Shown piece after piece: positions 11,008 through 18,018 of a stretch of 64,000 nucleotides of DNA; within the stretch, counting starts at the first letter, position 1; every line of letters begins with the position of its first letter. The position numbers were made by a program, and so were the translations under genes. Below the pieces are notes generated by a model. The model saw nothing but the letters and a program-made list of their open reading frames with translations, was not told where the DNA came from and ran no database searches. The DNA is from Pseudomonadota bacterium (lineage in GTDB: Bacteria; Pseudomonadota; Gammaproteobacteria; Burkholderiales; Burkholderiaceae_F): positions 21,861-85,860 of the forward strand of contig JAKCCX010000003.1 in NCBI GenBank assembly GCA_021838715.1, given 5' to 3'.

Positions 11008-11592
11008 ATGACTGAAATCGCACAAACCCCATTCGCCTCGCTCGACGCCGAAGGGCGTCTTCTCAGCCCGGTTTACAAGGGCCCGGTCGCACCGGACGTC
11101 TATGCCTTTCGGGGCGAACTCGCCTTGAAGTTTGCCGAGAAGCTGTCGGACGAGGCCCGCCCGCCGGAAATCAAGCTGGATCAGGTAATGATGACCGGAG
11201 CCGTCGGAAGGCCGGCGCTTTCGTTCTTTGCGGCGTTCGGAGTATCGCTCGAGCACCTCGGCCTCTTCCGGGATCTGCTCGCCGACAAGTTGGATGCCGG
11301 TGGCAAATATTTCTTCTTCGCGGGAAACCTGGACATCTCCAAGCGATACCGGATCGCCATGGGCTCCGCAACCTTCCGGGTTCTTCCTCTCGACGAAGCG
11401 ACCGTCTACAACGAAATGCTGGAAGTGCTGGGAATCGATCGGGGCGACCTGAAGAAACTCGACACGGCCGGAAAGATCCGGATCATCGCCGAGAAGGCGG
11501 CCGGCTTCTCGGATTCCTGGCCGGAGATTTCCTACGAAGACGGGGTGCGGGGCATGGGACCGGTCAAGGTCCGGGAAAACAGGCCGGTGTAG
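11008..11592 (+). CDS. Unrecognised nif-linked protein, 194 aa, divergent from nifH
   Basis: I do not recognise this protein. It is soluble, has no signal peptide, no membrane span and no cysteine, so it cannot bind an Fe-S cluster itself. It carries several aromatic/Gly patches (GRPALSFFAAFGVSLEHLGLF, KYFFFAGNLDISKRYRIAMG split over residues 70-120) and a helical C-terminal half. The ATG at 11008 has AGGA about 9 bases upstream. The stop is 2 bases before nifZ, so the two are co-translated from a NifA/sigma-54 promoter. Context suggests a role in nitrogenase protein maturation or protection; that is inference only. Confidence 0.85.
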   Translation: MTEIAQTPFASLDAEGRLLSPVYKGPVAPDVYAFRGELALKFAEKLSDEARPPEIKLDQVMMTGAVGRPALSFFAAFGVSLEHLGLFRDLLADKLDAGGKYFFFAGNLDISKRYRIAMGSATFRVLPLDEATVYNEMLEVLGIDRGDLKKLDTAGKIRIIAEKAAGFSDSWPEISYEDGVRGMGPVKVRENRPV

Positions 11593-11594
11593 CC

Positions 11595-11960
11595 ATGGAC
11601 TTGAACCGCGTCGAATTGTCCGCACTGGCGGGCAAGGAGGAGTCCGACGAAGTCGAAATCACGTCGTCTCCCCGCTTTACGTTCGGCGAGCGCGTTGCCA
11701 GCCGAAAACTGGTGCGCAATGACGGAACGTTCCCGGGCAAGGATATCGGGGATGTTCTCGTCGAGCGCGGAGACGTGGGATACGTGCGCTCGATCGGTAC
11801 ATTCCTGCAACGCTATTACATCTACAGCGTCGAGTGGGTCGGAAGAGGGTATCAGGTCGGCATGCGCGCAAAGGAACTATGCACGCTCGATGATCTGCCG
11901 GAGGATGTTCTCGATCGGTTTTCCGATCGGCTCAGCGAGTTGAAGGCGCTCGGAAAATGA
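11595..11960 (+). CDS. nifZ: NifZ, MoFe-protein P-cluster maturation factor
   Basis: A 121-residue protein with the NifZ core: FTFGERVASRKLVRNDGTFPG, then GDVGYVRSIGTFLQRYYIYSVEW and VGMRAKELCTL. In Azotobacter, NifZ helps form the second P-cluster pair on NifDK. It begins 2 bases after the unknown gene above and shares its NifA-type promoter. It converges on the leftward fdxN operon, with hairpins between the two. Confidence 0.93.
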   Translation: MDLNRVELSALAGKEESDEVEITSSPRFTFGERVASRKLVRNDGTFPGKDIGDVLVERGDVGYVRSIGTFLQRYYIYSVEWVGRGYQVGMRAKELCTLDDLPEDVLDRFSDRLSELKALGK

Positions 11961-11980
11961 GCAGAACTGCAATACGGCGT

Positions 11981-12040
11981 TCCCATCCTCGGATCCGTCT
12001 CTCCAAGGATGGGAGCCGCGCGCGGCAGATCACGCCGCGC
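11981..12040. terminator. Bidirectional terminator hairpins between nifZ and the ferredoxin operon
   Basis: Two inverted repeats lie in the 85-base gap between the convergent stops. TCCCATCCT (11981-11989) pairs with AGGATGGGA (12006-12014), nine perfect pairs. GCGCGGC (12020-12026) pairs with GCCGCGC (12034-12040), seven pairs. Neither has a long T run on either strand, so termination may be partial or Rho-assisted. Confidence 0.6.
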
Positions 12041-12045
12041 CCAAC

Positions 12046-12351
12046 CTAGAATCCGGACTGGAACCCGAGCAGTTCCACCGTAACATCGTCGTCTCCCAGA
12101 AGCGCCTGGCAAGCCAGGCGCGACTTCGACCCTACGCCGGGAATCGAGTCGAGTTTTTCATTCTCGACGCGCTGGATCTTTGACAGACTCTTGCGCCCTT
12201 CCTGCACAAAGATGTGGCAGGCGCCGCATTCTCCCTTGCCGTCGCATTTGCCGGGAATCGATTCTCCGGCGGCGCGCAAGGCGGCAAGAATGCTGGCACC
12301 GCTGGCAGCCTCGTAGCGGCTTCCGGATGGTTGAACGGTGAGAATGGGCAT
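12046..12351 (-). CDS. Adrenodoxin-type [2Fe-2S] ferredoxin, nif operon
   Basis: A 101-residue protein with the cysteine pattern C-x5-C-x2-C...C (GKCDGKGECGACHIFV and later RLACQALL), typical of adrenodoxin/ISC-type [2Fe-2S] ferredoxins. The start ATG has AGGAG about 6 bases upstream. It follows the SIR2-like gene by one base and ends the operon that begins with fdxN. It could feed electrons to Fe-S assembly or nitrogenase; the partner is not evident. Confidence 0.88.
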   Translation of the reverse strand: MPILTVQPSGSRYEAASGASILAALRAAGESIPGKCDGKGECGACHIFVQEGRKSLSKIQRVENEKLDSIPGVGSKSRLACQALLGDDDVTVELLGFQSGF

Positions 12352-12352
12352 A

Positions 12353-13234
12353 CTAACTCCTGGTCAAATGGTTTTCCGGCATTGCCGCCGGGGGTGATAG
12401 TCGGACCGCATTGCGGACCAAGGACGACTCGACCGCGTCCAGCGATAGATCGACGCGCTCGATGTTTTGTTCTTCGAGGAATCGGATTTCCTTGCGGGTC
12501 AGTTCCCCGGGAAGAATCGCCCAATGACGATCGGACGATCGCTTCATGATCTGCCGCGCAAAAATCCGCTCCAGTTGATCCTGAAACCGGCATCCGAGAA
12601 ACAGGAAGTGTCGCCCCGAGCGCAATTCCTGGACCCGCGGCGGCACCGGCGTCTGAATGTCGATTTCCGTCAGAACTTCCACGAAGTCGGTGTCGGAAAC
12701 CAAAAAGTTGCGTGCCGGATGTACGCAACCCAAGGGGCGATACAGCAGCGTATTCCAATCCGCCGCACCGGCCGGGTCCCTCGGATTTCCTTCGCAATCG
12801 AAATATCCCGTCCAGGTCCCGAAATGCTCCGACTGGGAAAGACCCTGCACCTGGCCCCAGTCGCTTCTTCCGGAAAGCGCCGTGGAACAGGCGCTGTCGT
12901 ACCAGCTGTCGACGATCAGCGAAATTTCCGGCAACGAAGCCAGGTAACGATGCAGGGCGGAAGGTTGGACGGGCGCGGCGAAGCACTCGCTCATCAGCCG
13001 CACGATCGTCTTCCGGTGCTTGAAGTTCTCGACAAACTGCGCCGCAGCGGTCAGGCGTTTGCGAATCTTGTGCGGAACCGAAACCTTGGCGGTGATTGCC
13101 AAGGCCAACTCCTCCGGGGTGGCCGGAACGGGAGCCCCGTTCGGGACCAAACCCAGCATTCCCGGTCCGAGGTAGGGAATGATGGTGCCTGCCGAAAGAC
13201 CGGCCCGGATTTCCTCCAACTGTTTTTCGCTCAT
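12353..13234 (-). CDS. SIR2-like domain protein in nif operon
   Basis: A 293-residue protein with an N-terminal Rossmann-type motif (GTIIPYLGPGMLGL, residues 16-29). This resembles the NAD-binding start of SIR2-like (SIR2_2) domains, where G-x-Gx(A/S)xS is usual. The middle has PSALHRYLASLPEISLIVDSWYDSA, where SIR2-like proteins place their substrate pocket. A later block, HFLFLGCRFQDQLERIFARQI, matches the domain's second half. SIR2-like domains often hydrolyse NAD in phage defence, but this one sits alone between DegT-like and ferredoxin genes under nif control. No effector or transmembrane domain is attached. Function unknown. Confidence 0.75.
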   Translation of the reverse strand: MSEKQLEEIRAGLSAGTIIPYLGPGMLGLVPNGAPVPATPEELALAITAKVSVPHKIRKRLTAAAQFVENFKHRKTIVRLMSECFAAPVQPSALHRYLASLPEISLIVDSWYDSACSTALSGRSDWGQVQGLSQSEHFGTWTGYFDCEGNPRDPAGAADWNTLLYRPLGCVHPARNFLVSDTDFVEVLTEIDIQTPVPPRVQELRSGRHFLFLGCRFQDQLERIFARQIMKRSSDRHWAILPGELTRKEIRFLEEQNIERVDLSLDAVESSLVRNAVRLSPPAAMPENHLTRS

Positions 13235-13250
13235 CCCTCTGCCTCACCAT

Positions 13251-13269
13251 TTCCCGGCAAGGCCGGGAA
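13251..13269. other. Intercistronic hairpin, degT-like / SIR2-like junction
   Basis: TTCCCGGC and GCCGGGAA form eight perfect pairs around an AAG loop. The element sits in the 44-base gap between the degT-like stop and the SIR2-like start. It would lie about 17 bases upstream of the SIR2-like ATG and could tune expression between the two halves of the operon. Confidence 0.55.
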
Positions 13270-13278
13270 GGAAAATCA

Positions 13279-14442
13279 TCAGTAGATCGCGGCCCCGGCC
13301 CCGACGTTTGCCGAGGAATCCTTGGCCGTGCCCACGATGAACATCACTTCGTCTTCGCGGAGGTTGCCGTGGAACGGAAGCGCGATTGCTCGATCCGAAA
13401 TCCGCTCGACCGTCGGCAGGTCTCCCTTCCGGTAGCCGTATCGGTTATAGAAATATTGCAGATGCAGCGGGTTGCAATATGCCGCCGCTTCGACGCTTTC
13501 GGTTGCCAGATCTTCGAGAATCTGGTTCCGCGCGCTGCGCGGGAAGCGCGTTCCCAAATGAACGAGATAGGTGAACCAATGAATCTCGTCCACGTCCGGC
13601 GCAAGATACGGCGGCTTGATTCCTTCGAACGACTGGATGTGGCGCAGGTAATGGGATTCGACTTTTTTTCGTTGCGCAAGGATTTCATCGATCCGATCAA
13701 GTTGCGCCAAGCCGAGCGCTGCCGAGATCTCGCTCATTCCCGCCTGCAGCGGCACGCGGCCGCCCACCGAGACCGAAAGACGGTCCTCGATCCGGTGGCT
13801 GCGCATGTGGCGCAGTTCGGTCGCGAGGCCCGGGTCGTCCGTGACGACCATTCCGCCTTCCCCGCAAGCCAAAGCCGATGCCTGAGAGAAATCGAATATT
13901 GCGCATCGGCCAAACGCCCCCGTGCGCCGCCCCTGATACACCGACCCGATCGACTCGGTCGAGTCCTCGAGCAGAACAATCTCCCGCTCCACCGCAAGTT
14001 CCCGCAACCCCTGCCAAGGCGCGGGATGCCCGTTCGTATTGCCGGCGAGAATGGCTTTCGTGCGAGATGTGATCCGGGAGGCGACGGCGGCCGGCTGCAG
14101 GGTTCCGCTCCAGTAATCCATATCGGCAAAGACCGGAGTTGCGCCAACCAGCGAAATCGCGTGGGCGATCTGATGCCAGGAATACGGCGAGGCGATGACC
14201 TCATCTCCAGGGCCGATCCCCAGCGCACGCAGGCTGAGCATCAGCCCCGCGGTCCCGCTGGACACGGCAACCGCATAGGTGCGGCCGACGTAGTCGGCGA
14301 AGTTTTCTTCGAACGACTCGACCAACTCTCCTTCGGAAATCCGCCCTGAGCGCATGGCAGTCAGGACCGCTTCCATCTCCCATACGCCGATGTTTCCCTG
14401 GAACAAGTGAATCCAGTCTTCCTGCTTCCGGATACGGGTCAT
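13279..14442 (-). CDS. DegT/DnrJ/EryC1/StrS-fold protein lacking the PLP lysine
   Basis: A 387-residue protein of the DegT (fold type I PLP) family. Matching features are SSGTAGLMLSLRALGIGPGDEVI (residues 61-83, shown in part), the Asp in LLEDSTESIGS, and the GEGG block. In family enzymes a Lys about six residues before GEGG forms the PLP aldimine. Here the stretch is FDFSQASALACGEGG, with Ser189 (codon TCG at 13876-13878) at that position. Transaminase chemistry is therefore unlikely; a binding or regulatory role fits better. The start has AGGAGG. It lies between nifT and the SIR2-like gene. Confidence 0.88.
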   Translation of the reverse strand: MTRIRKQEDWIHLFQGNIGVWEMEAVLTAMRSGRISEGELVESFEENFADYVGRTYAVAVSSGTAGLMLSLRALGIGPGDEVIASPYSWHQIAHAISLVGATPVFADMDYWSGTLQPAAVASRITSRTKAILAGNTNGHPAPWQGLRELAVEREIVLLEDSTESIGSVYQGRRTGAFGRCAIFDFSQASALACGEGGMVVTDDPGLATELRHMRSHRIEDRLSVSVGGRVPLQAGMSEISAALGLAQLDRIDEILAQRKKVESHYLRHIQSFEGIKPPYLAPDVDEIHWFTYLVHLGTRFPRSARNQILEDLATESVEAAAYCNPLHLQYFYNRYGYRKGDLPTVERISDRAIALPFHGNLREDEVMFIVGTAKDSSANVGAGAAIY

Positions 14443-14452
14443 CTTTTCCTCC

Positions 14453-14671
14453 TTATGGCTCGCCCTCGTCGACGCGCCGGGCATCCACGGTGATGGGGAG
14501 CGTTGGCTCCCCTTCCATCGCAGGAAGCCGAAGACGCCATCCGTTGGCAAGGGTCACCGACCCGCCCCACAATCCGGGGAGTTCGGTTGCCACGACAGGC
14601 TCTTCAAGGTCCTTTTTCGGCACATAGACCGAAAGCGCCCCCCCCGCACTACGCCGGAGCATGACCTTCAC
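14453..14671 (-). CDS. nifT: NifT/FixU small protein
   Basis: A 72-residue protein with the NifT signature: KVMLRR at the start, VYVPKKDLEEPVV, LWGGSVTLANGW and LPITVDARR. The start is a GTG at 14671 that overlaps the upstream IscA-type stop (GTGA), so it is translationally coupled. NifT is a small beta-rich protein of unsettled function that is found in most nif clusters. It is usually next to nifK; here it has moved to the fdxN operon. Confidence 0.93.
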   Translation of the reverse strand: MKVMLRRSAGGALSVYVPKKDLEEPVVATELPGLWGGSVTLANGWRLRLPAMEGEPTLPITVDARRVDEGEP

Positions 14672-15066
14672 GGCGCACCCTTGGTTTCGGTCCGCCGCCC
14701 GATGCTGCCGACGCTCACCTTGGTGACCGAAGGGCTTCCGCCGCCCCCACCGCTCGTACTGCAACCGCAGGAAGCCGCGTTTGGGTTATGGATGGTGAAA
14801 CCGGATTCCAGGACGTTGTCGCAGAAATCCACCGTGGCACCATCGAGCGATATACGACTGATCGCGGGAAGGAACACCTTCACGCCCTCGACCGAGACGG
14901 TCTCATCGCCGGGTGCAGGGCGCTCCTCGACGCTGAATTGCGTGCTGTATCCGGAGCACCCGCCCGGCGTGACCGTCATACGGAATCCCGCCTCGCTGCC
15001 CCCTCCGGAAAATCGCATCATCCGACGAATGAACTCTTGCGCGGCCGGCGTGAACGTCACATCCAT
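14668..15066 (-). CDS. Nif IscA/HesB-type Fe-S carrier
   Basis: A 132-residue A-type carrier with the three conserved cysteines: PGGCSGY near residue 37 and CGC about 63 residues later (NAASCGCSTS). A Gly/Ser/Thr-rich tail of about 30 residues follows. In the family it accepts a [4Fe-4S] or [2Fe-2S] cluster from NifU/NifS and passes it to apo targets. GGAGA lies 6 bases before the ATG. It follows fdxN by 31 bases and overlaps nifT. nifU and nifS are not in this window. Confidence 0.92.
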   Translation of the reverse strand: MDVTFTPAAQEFIRRMMRFSGGGSEAGFRMTVTPGGCSGYSTQFSVEERPAPGDETVSVEGVKVFLPAISRISLDGATVDFCDNVLESGFTIHNPNAASCGCSTSGGGGGSPSVTKVSVGSIGRRTETKGAP

Positions 15067-15097
15067 GATCTGTCTCCGTACCCTGGGTTGGCTTCGG

Positions 15098-15322
15098 TTA
15101 TGCGGCCGGTTGATACCGCGGCAACGACTTGTCGATCACGCAGGTGTTCTCGACCGGACAGACTGCGACGCATTGCGGATCATCGAAGTGGCCGATGCAT
15201 TCCGTGCATTTCTTGGGATCGATTACGAAGGTTCCGTTTTTCTCCCGGATCGCCACATTCGGACATTCCGGCTCGCAGGCCGAACAGGCGGTGCATTGCG
15301 ACGCGATGATTTTGTAGGGCAT
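15098..15322 (-). CDS. fdxN: FdxN-type 2x[4Fe-4S] ferredoxin
   Basis: A 74-residue bacterial-type ferredoxin, [20 protein letters not shown] at the start, with a second cluster motif [18 protein letters not shown] and the FdxN-typical ending SLPRYQPAA. In other diazotrophs FdxN is next to nifB and supplies electrons for NifB-co synthesis. nifB is not present here. The start at 15322 has GGAGAGGA upstream. First gene of an operon driven by a sigma-54 promoter at 15450-15464. Confidence 0.93.
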   Translation of the reverse strand: MPYKIIASQCTACSACEPECPNVAIREKNGTFVIDPKKCTECIGHFDDPQCVAVCPVENTCVIDKSLPRYQPAA

Positions 15323-15449
15323 GGAGTCCTCTCCTTTGATAAGTCGTTTTCCGGCGCGAGCGTCCCGCCTCACGCTGCCGAAGCAGCGATCAATGCACCC
15401 TGGCCTCCCGAGGAATCGCGGGCACCATGCCCACGCATAGACCGCTAAA

Positions 15450-15464
15450 GCCAGAACCGTGCCA
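15450..15464 (-). promoter_or_regulatory. Sigma-54 promoter of the fdxN-iscA-nifT operon
   Basis: The minus strand reads TGGCACG-GTTC-TGGC: the -24 half is exact, and the -12 half keeps the essential GC (15450-15451) with one T changed to G. The predicted start is near 15438, giving a leader of about 115 bases to fdxN. Two NifA sites lie 69-113 bases upstream. Confidence 0.8.
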
Positions 15465-15531
15465 ATCTGAAATCCTTGCGAAAAATCAGTTCGTTACTTG
15501 CGCTTCCCGCCGCCCATGAGACCGGCGGGGG

Positions 15532-15547
15532 TGTCGCATTGGCGACA
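15532..15547. promoter_or_regulatory. NifA upstream activator sequence, fdxN operon, proximal
   Basis: TGT at 15532-15534 and ACA at 15545-15547, exactly 10 bases apart. It lies about 69 bases upstream of the -24 GG at 15462-15463, in the short gap between the modE stop and the fdxN promoter. Confidence 0.85.
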
Positions 15548-15560
15548 ACGCCTCGGGGGC

Positions 15561-15576
15561 TGTCGCATCTCCGACA
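15561..15576. promoter_or_regulatory. NifA upstream activator sequence, fdxN operon, distal
   Basis: TGT at 15561-15563 and ACA at 15574-15576. It starts 29 bases after the first site, and its interior begins CGCAT like that of its partner. It ends 4 bases before the modE stop codon. Confidence 0.85.
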
Positions 15577-15580
15577 TCCA

Positions 15581-16438
15581 TCAGGAACGATCGAATCGGG
15601 CCAGAACGACGCTGGATGGGTCCACCGCGACCCGGCACGCGGAGCCGACCTGCAGACCGTCGGACCGCAAGACCTCGCAAGAAACCATGGCCGCGATCTT
15701 TCCTTCTTCGCAGCCCGTCGGAGCGACCTCCAGATCGGCATGGACCGGCCCCTGCCGGAGTCCGGTCACGGTGCCGCCAAGGCACCGGTGACCCGGCGGA
15801 CAGGGAAATCCCTCGGTGAGGACCCGCACGGACGCCGCCTTGAAAAAGACGCTTACCCGCACTCCGATCCGTAAATCCATGCTTTCCATGCTTGCCCGGC
15901 TGATGATCGAGCCGAGTTCGACGCCATCGGCGAGTCGGATGCGGACATCGATTCCGGACGGCCCCTCGATGATCGCGGTGACCGAACCGCAGAAGCGGTT
16001 TCGAGCGCTCGTGCGAAGGAAGCGCTCGCGCAGCGTTTCGCGAAACCGGCCTTCCTCGTCGCCTGGGCTTTCCTCACCGGACGGGTCTCCCAACTGCGCA
16101 ACGACATGGGCCAGGGCCTCCTGGTAGTCGCGCTCGATCGCGCGATACATGGCAACCAGACGCGCTCCATACGGCGTCAGTGTCGTCCCGCCGCCCTTGC
16201 GCCCGCCCGTGACGCGTTCGACGACCGGCTCTCCCGCTGCCGCATTCATGGCTTCAATGGCGTCCCATGCCGCCTTGTATGAGAGGGGAACGGCTTTCGC
16301 GGCGCGGGAAATGGTCCCGTCGCGGTCGATCGCCTCCAGCAGGCGAATGCGTGCATCGCCAAGAAATGCCCCAAACTCGGTTTCGACGGCCAGACGGCCG
16401 ATCCATCGATGCGGAACGCTCCGCTGCGTGCCCATCAT
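15581..16438 (-). CDS. modE: ModE, molybdate-responsive transcription regulator
   Basis: A 285-residue protein with an N-terminal LysR-like winged helix: LEAIDRDGTISRAAKAVPLSYKAAWDAIEAMN, with EPVVERVTGGRKGGGTTLTPYG after it. Two tandem molybdate-binding Mop/TOBE modules follow (ARNRFCGSVTAIIEG... and GHRCLGGTVTGLRQG...). When loaded with molybdate, ModE represses modABC and can affect nif genes. Two adjacent ATGs (16438, 16435) share a GGGGGA upstream. It is divergent from modA across 93 bases. I could not see a convincing ModE dyad in that gap. Confidence 0.94.
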   Translation of the reverse strand: MMGTQRSVPHRWIGRLAVETEFGAFLGDARIRLLEAIDRDGTISRAAKAVPLSYKAAWDAIEAMNAAAGEPVVERVTGGRKGGGTTLTPYGARLVAMYRAIERDYQEALAHVVAQLGDPSGEESPGDEEGRFRETLRERFLRTSARNRFCGSVTAIIEGPSGIDVRIRLADGVELGSIISRASMESMDLRIGVRVSVFFKAASVRVLTEGFPCPPGHRCLGGTVTGLRQGPVHADLEVAPTGCEEGKIAAMVSCEVLRSDGLQVGSACRVAVDPSSVVLARFDRS

Positions 16439-16531
16439 CCGACTTCCCCCATCGTGAATATCGCGGCATGAAACGTGCTTACGGCAAACCGTGATGTCTT
16501 TTCCTACACAACGAGCCCTCGAAGTCGTCCC

Positions 16532-17308
16532 ATGCAAAATCCGTTCCTCCGCATGCTGCGTGCCCGGCCTGCAATCCCGTTCCTCTTCGCCCTGATTCCC
16601 GCTGGCGCCCACGCCGATGAAGTGCGAATCGCCGTCGCCGCCAACTTCACGAAGCCGGTGCAGCGTCTTGCCACGGAGTTCGAGCAGGCGACGGGAATCC
16701 GGGTCAAGGCGTCGTTCGGCGCCACCGGCCTTCTCTATGCGCAGATCCGCAACGGCGCGCCGTTCGAAATCCTGCTGGCGGCGGACGCGGTGGCGCCGCG
16801 CAAGCTGGTGGATCGAGGACTTGGCGTTGCCTCCAGCGAATTTCCGTATGCGATCGGAAAACTCGTTCTCTGGTCGTCAAAGCCCGGATTCGTCGATCGA
16901 CAAGGCGCGGTGCTTCGATCCGGGCAATTCGCCCACCTCGCCTACTGCGATCCAAAACTTGCGCCCTACGGCGCCGCCGCGGTCGCGACGATGCGCTCGC
17001 TTGGAATCTATGCAGCGCTGAAGCCCAAGCTCGTCGAAGGCCAGAACATCTCGCAGGCATACCAGTTCGTGGCGTCCGGGACGGCAGACCTGGGGTTCGT
17101 GGCCTTGTCCCAGGTGTTCCGGGATGGGCACTTGCGCTCCGGGTCCGCCTGGATCGTTCCGGCGGATCGCTATCCGCCAATCCGGCAAGATGCGGTGCTG
17201 CTGCGTTCCGCCAAGGATCACCCGGCGGCAATCGCGTTCCTGCGCTTCCTGCGCTCGCCGTCGGCAAGAGCGGTGATCCGCAGCTACGGCTACGGCATAT
17301 CCCAATGA
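16532..17308 (+). CDS. modA: ModA, periplasmic molybdate-binding protein
   Basis: A 258-residue binding protein with a Sec signal peptide: a basic start, then PFLFALIPAGAHA before DEVRIAVAANF. The pattern AANFTKPVQRLATEFEQATG ... SFGATGLLYAQIRNGAPFEILLAAD is that of ModA oxyanion receptors. The ATG at 16532 is preceded by little Shine-Dalgarno sequence. The stop overlaps the modB ATG. A TGT-N10-ACA at 16495-16510 lies just upstream but has no matching sigma-54 promoter. Confidence 0.95.
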   Translation: MQNPFLRMLRARPAIPFLFALIPAGAHADEVRIAVAANFTKPVQRLATEFEQATGIRVKASFGATGLLYAQIRNGAPFEILLAADAVAPRKLVDRGLGVASSEFPYAIGKLVLWSSKPGFVDRQGAVLRSGQFAHLAYCDPKLAPYGAAAVATMRSLGIYAALKPKLVEGQNISQAYQFVASGTADLGFVALSQVFRDGHLRSGSAWIVPADRYPPIRQDAVLLRSAKDHPAAIAFLRFLRSPSARAVIRSYGYGISQ

Positions 17309-18018
17309 ATCCCGGGGACTGGAGCGCGCTCGCGCTCTCGCTGCGCCTTGCCGCGACGACGACGCTGATCCTGCTCCTCGTCGGCATTCCGCTCGCATGG
17401 TGGTTGGCGCGAACAAAGTCCCGGTGGCGCGCGCCGATCGCAGCGATCGTTGCGCTGCCCCTGGTACTTCCGCCCACCGTCCTCGGCTATTACCTGCTCG
17501 TTGCCATGGGACCATCCGGTCCGATCGGCCGCGCGACCCAGGCCTGCGGGCTGGGATTGTTGCCGTTCACGTTTTCCGGCCTGGTGCTGGCGTCGGTCGT
17601 GTACTCCCTGCCGTTCGCGGTTCAACCGCTGGAAAACGCATTTGCCGCGGTGGATCCGCGACTGCTCGAAGCCGCGGCGACGCTGCGCGCCGGCCCCTGG
17701 AACCGATTTTTCCGGATTGCGCTCCCTTTGGCGCGGCGCGGCATCATTGCCGCCACCGTGATGGGATTCGCGCACACGGTCGGGGAATTCGGCATCGTTC
17801 TGATGATCGGCGGGAACATCCCCGGATCGACCCGGGTCGCCTCCTTGCAGATCTACAACCACGTGGAGGCGCTCGAGTACTCCCAAGCCAACGGGCTGTC
17901 CGGCGTGCTGTTGGCGTTTTCGTTCTGCGCGCTGATTGCGTTGAGCGCGTTGAGCGGGTTGGGCGGCCAAGGCCGAGACTCCCGCGCCGCCTCCGGACCT
18001 GGACGGCGCCCCATGTAG
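17305..18018 (+). CDS. modB: ModB, molybdate ABC transporter permease
   Basis: A 237-residue inner-membrane permease with about five membrane spans (first at residues 8-32) and the EAA-type coupling segment (AATLRAGPWNRFFRIALPLARRG). A conserved GEFGIVLMIGGNIPG follows. It starts at the ATGA overlap with modA. The last 166 bases run antiparallel to the 3' end of modC, an unusual arrangement because modC normally follows modB on the same strand. Confidence 0.95.
   Translation: MNPGDWSALALSLRLAATTTLILLLVGIPLAWWLARTKSRWRAPIAAIVALPLVLPPTVLGYYLLVAMGPSGPIGRATQACGLGLLPFTFSGLVLASVVYSLPFAVQPLENAFAAVDPRLLEAAATLRAGPWNRFFRIALPLARRGIIAATVMGFAHTVGEFGIVLMIGGNIPGSTRVASLQIYNHVEALEYSQANGLSGVLLAFSFCALIALSALSGLGGQGRDSRAASGPGRRPM

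Noticed and set aside
12353..13234. SIR2-like gene as a phage-defence system
   Set aside because: No partner sensor, nuclease, Argonaute or membrane effector is adjacent, and the gene is locked into a nif operon.
16453..16475. Possible ModE operator (CGT...TAT / AT...ACG)
   Set aside because: Only the outermost three bases of the dyad are symmetric, too little to support an operator.
16495..16510. TGT-N10-ACA between modE and modA, a possible NifA site for the mod genes
   Set aside because: It is only 22 bases before the modA start, no sigma-54 element of correct spacing with reasonable match lies downstream on either strand, and there is no partner site 29 bases away. A TGT-N10-ACA is expected by chance about every 4 kb.
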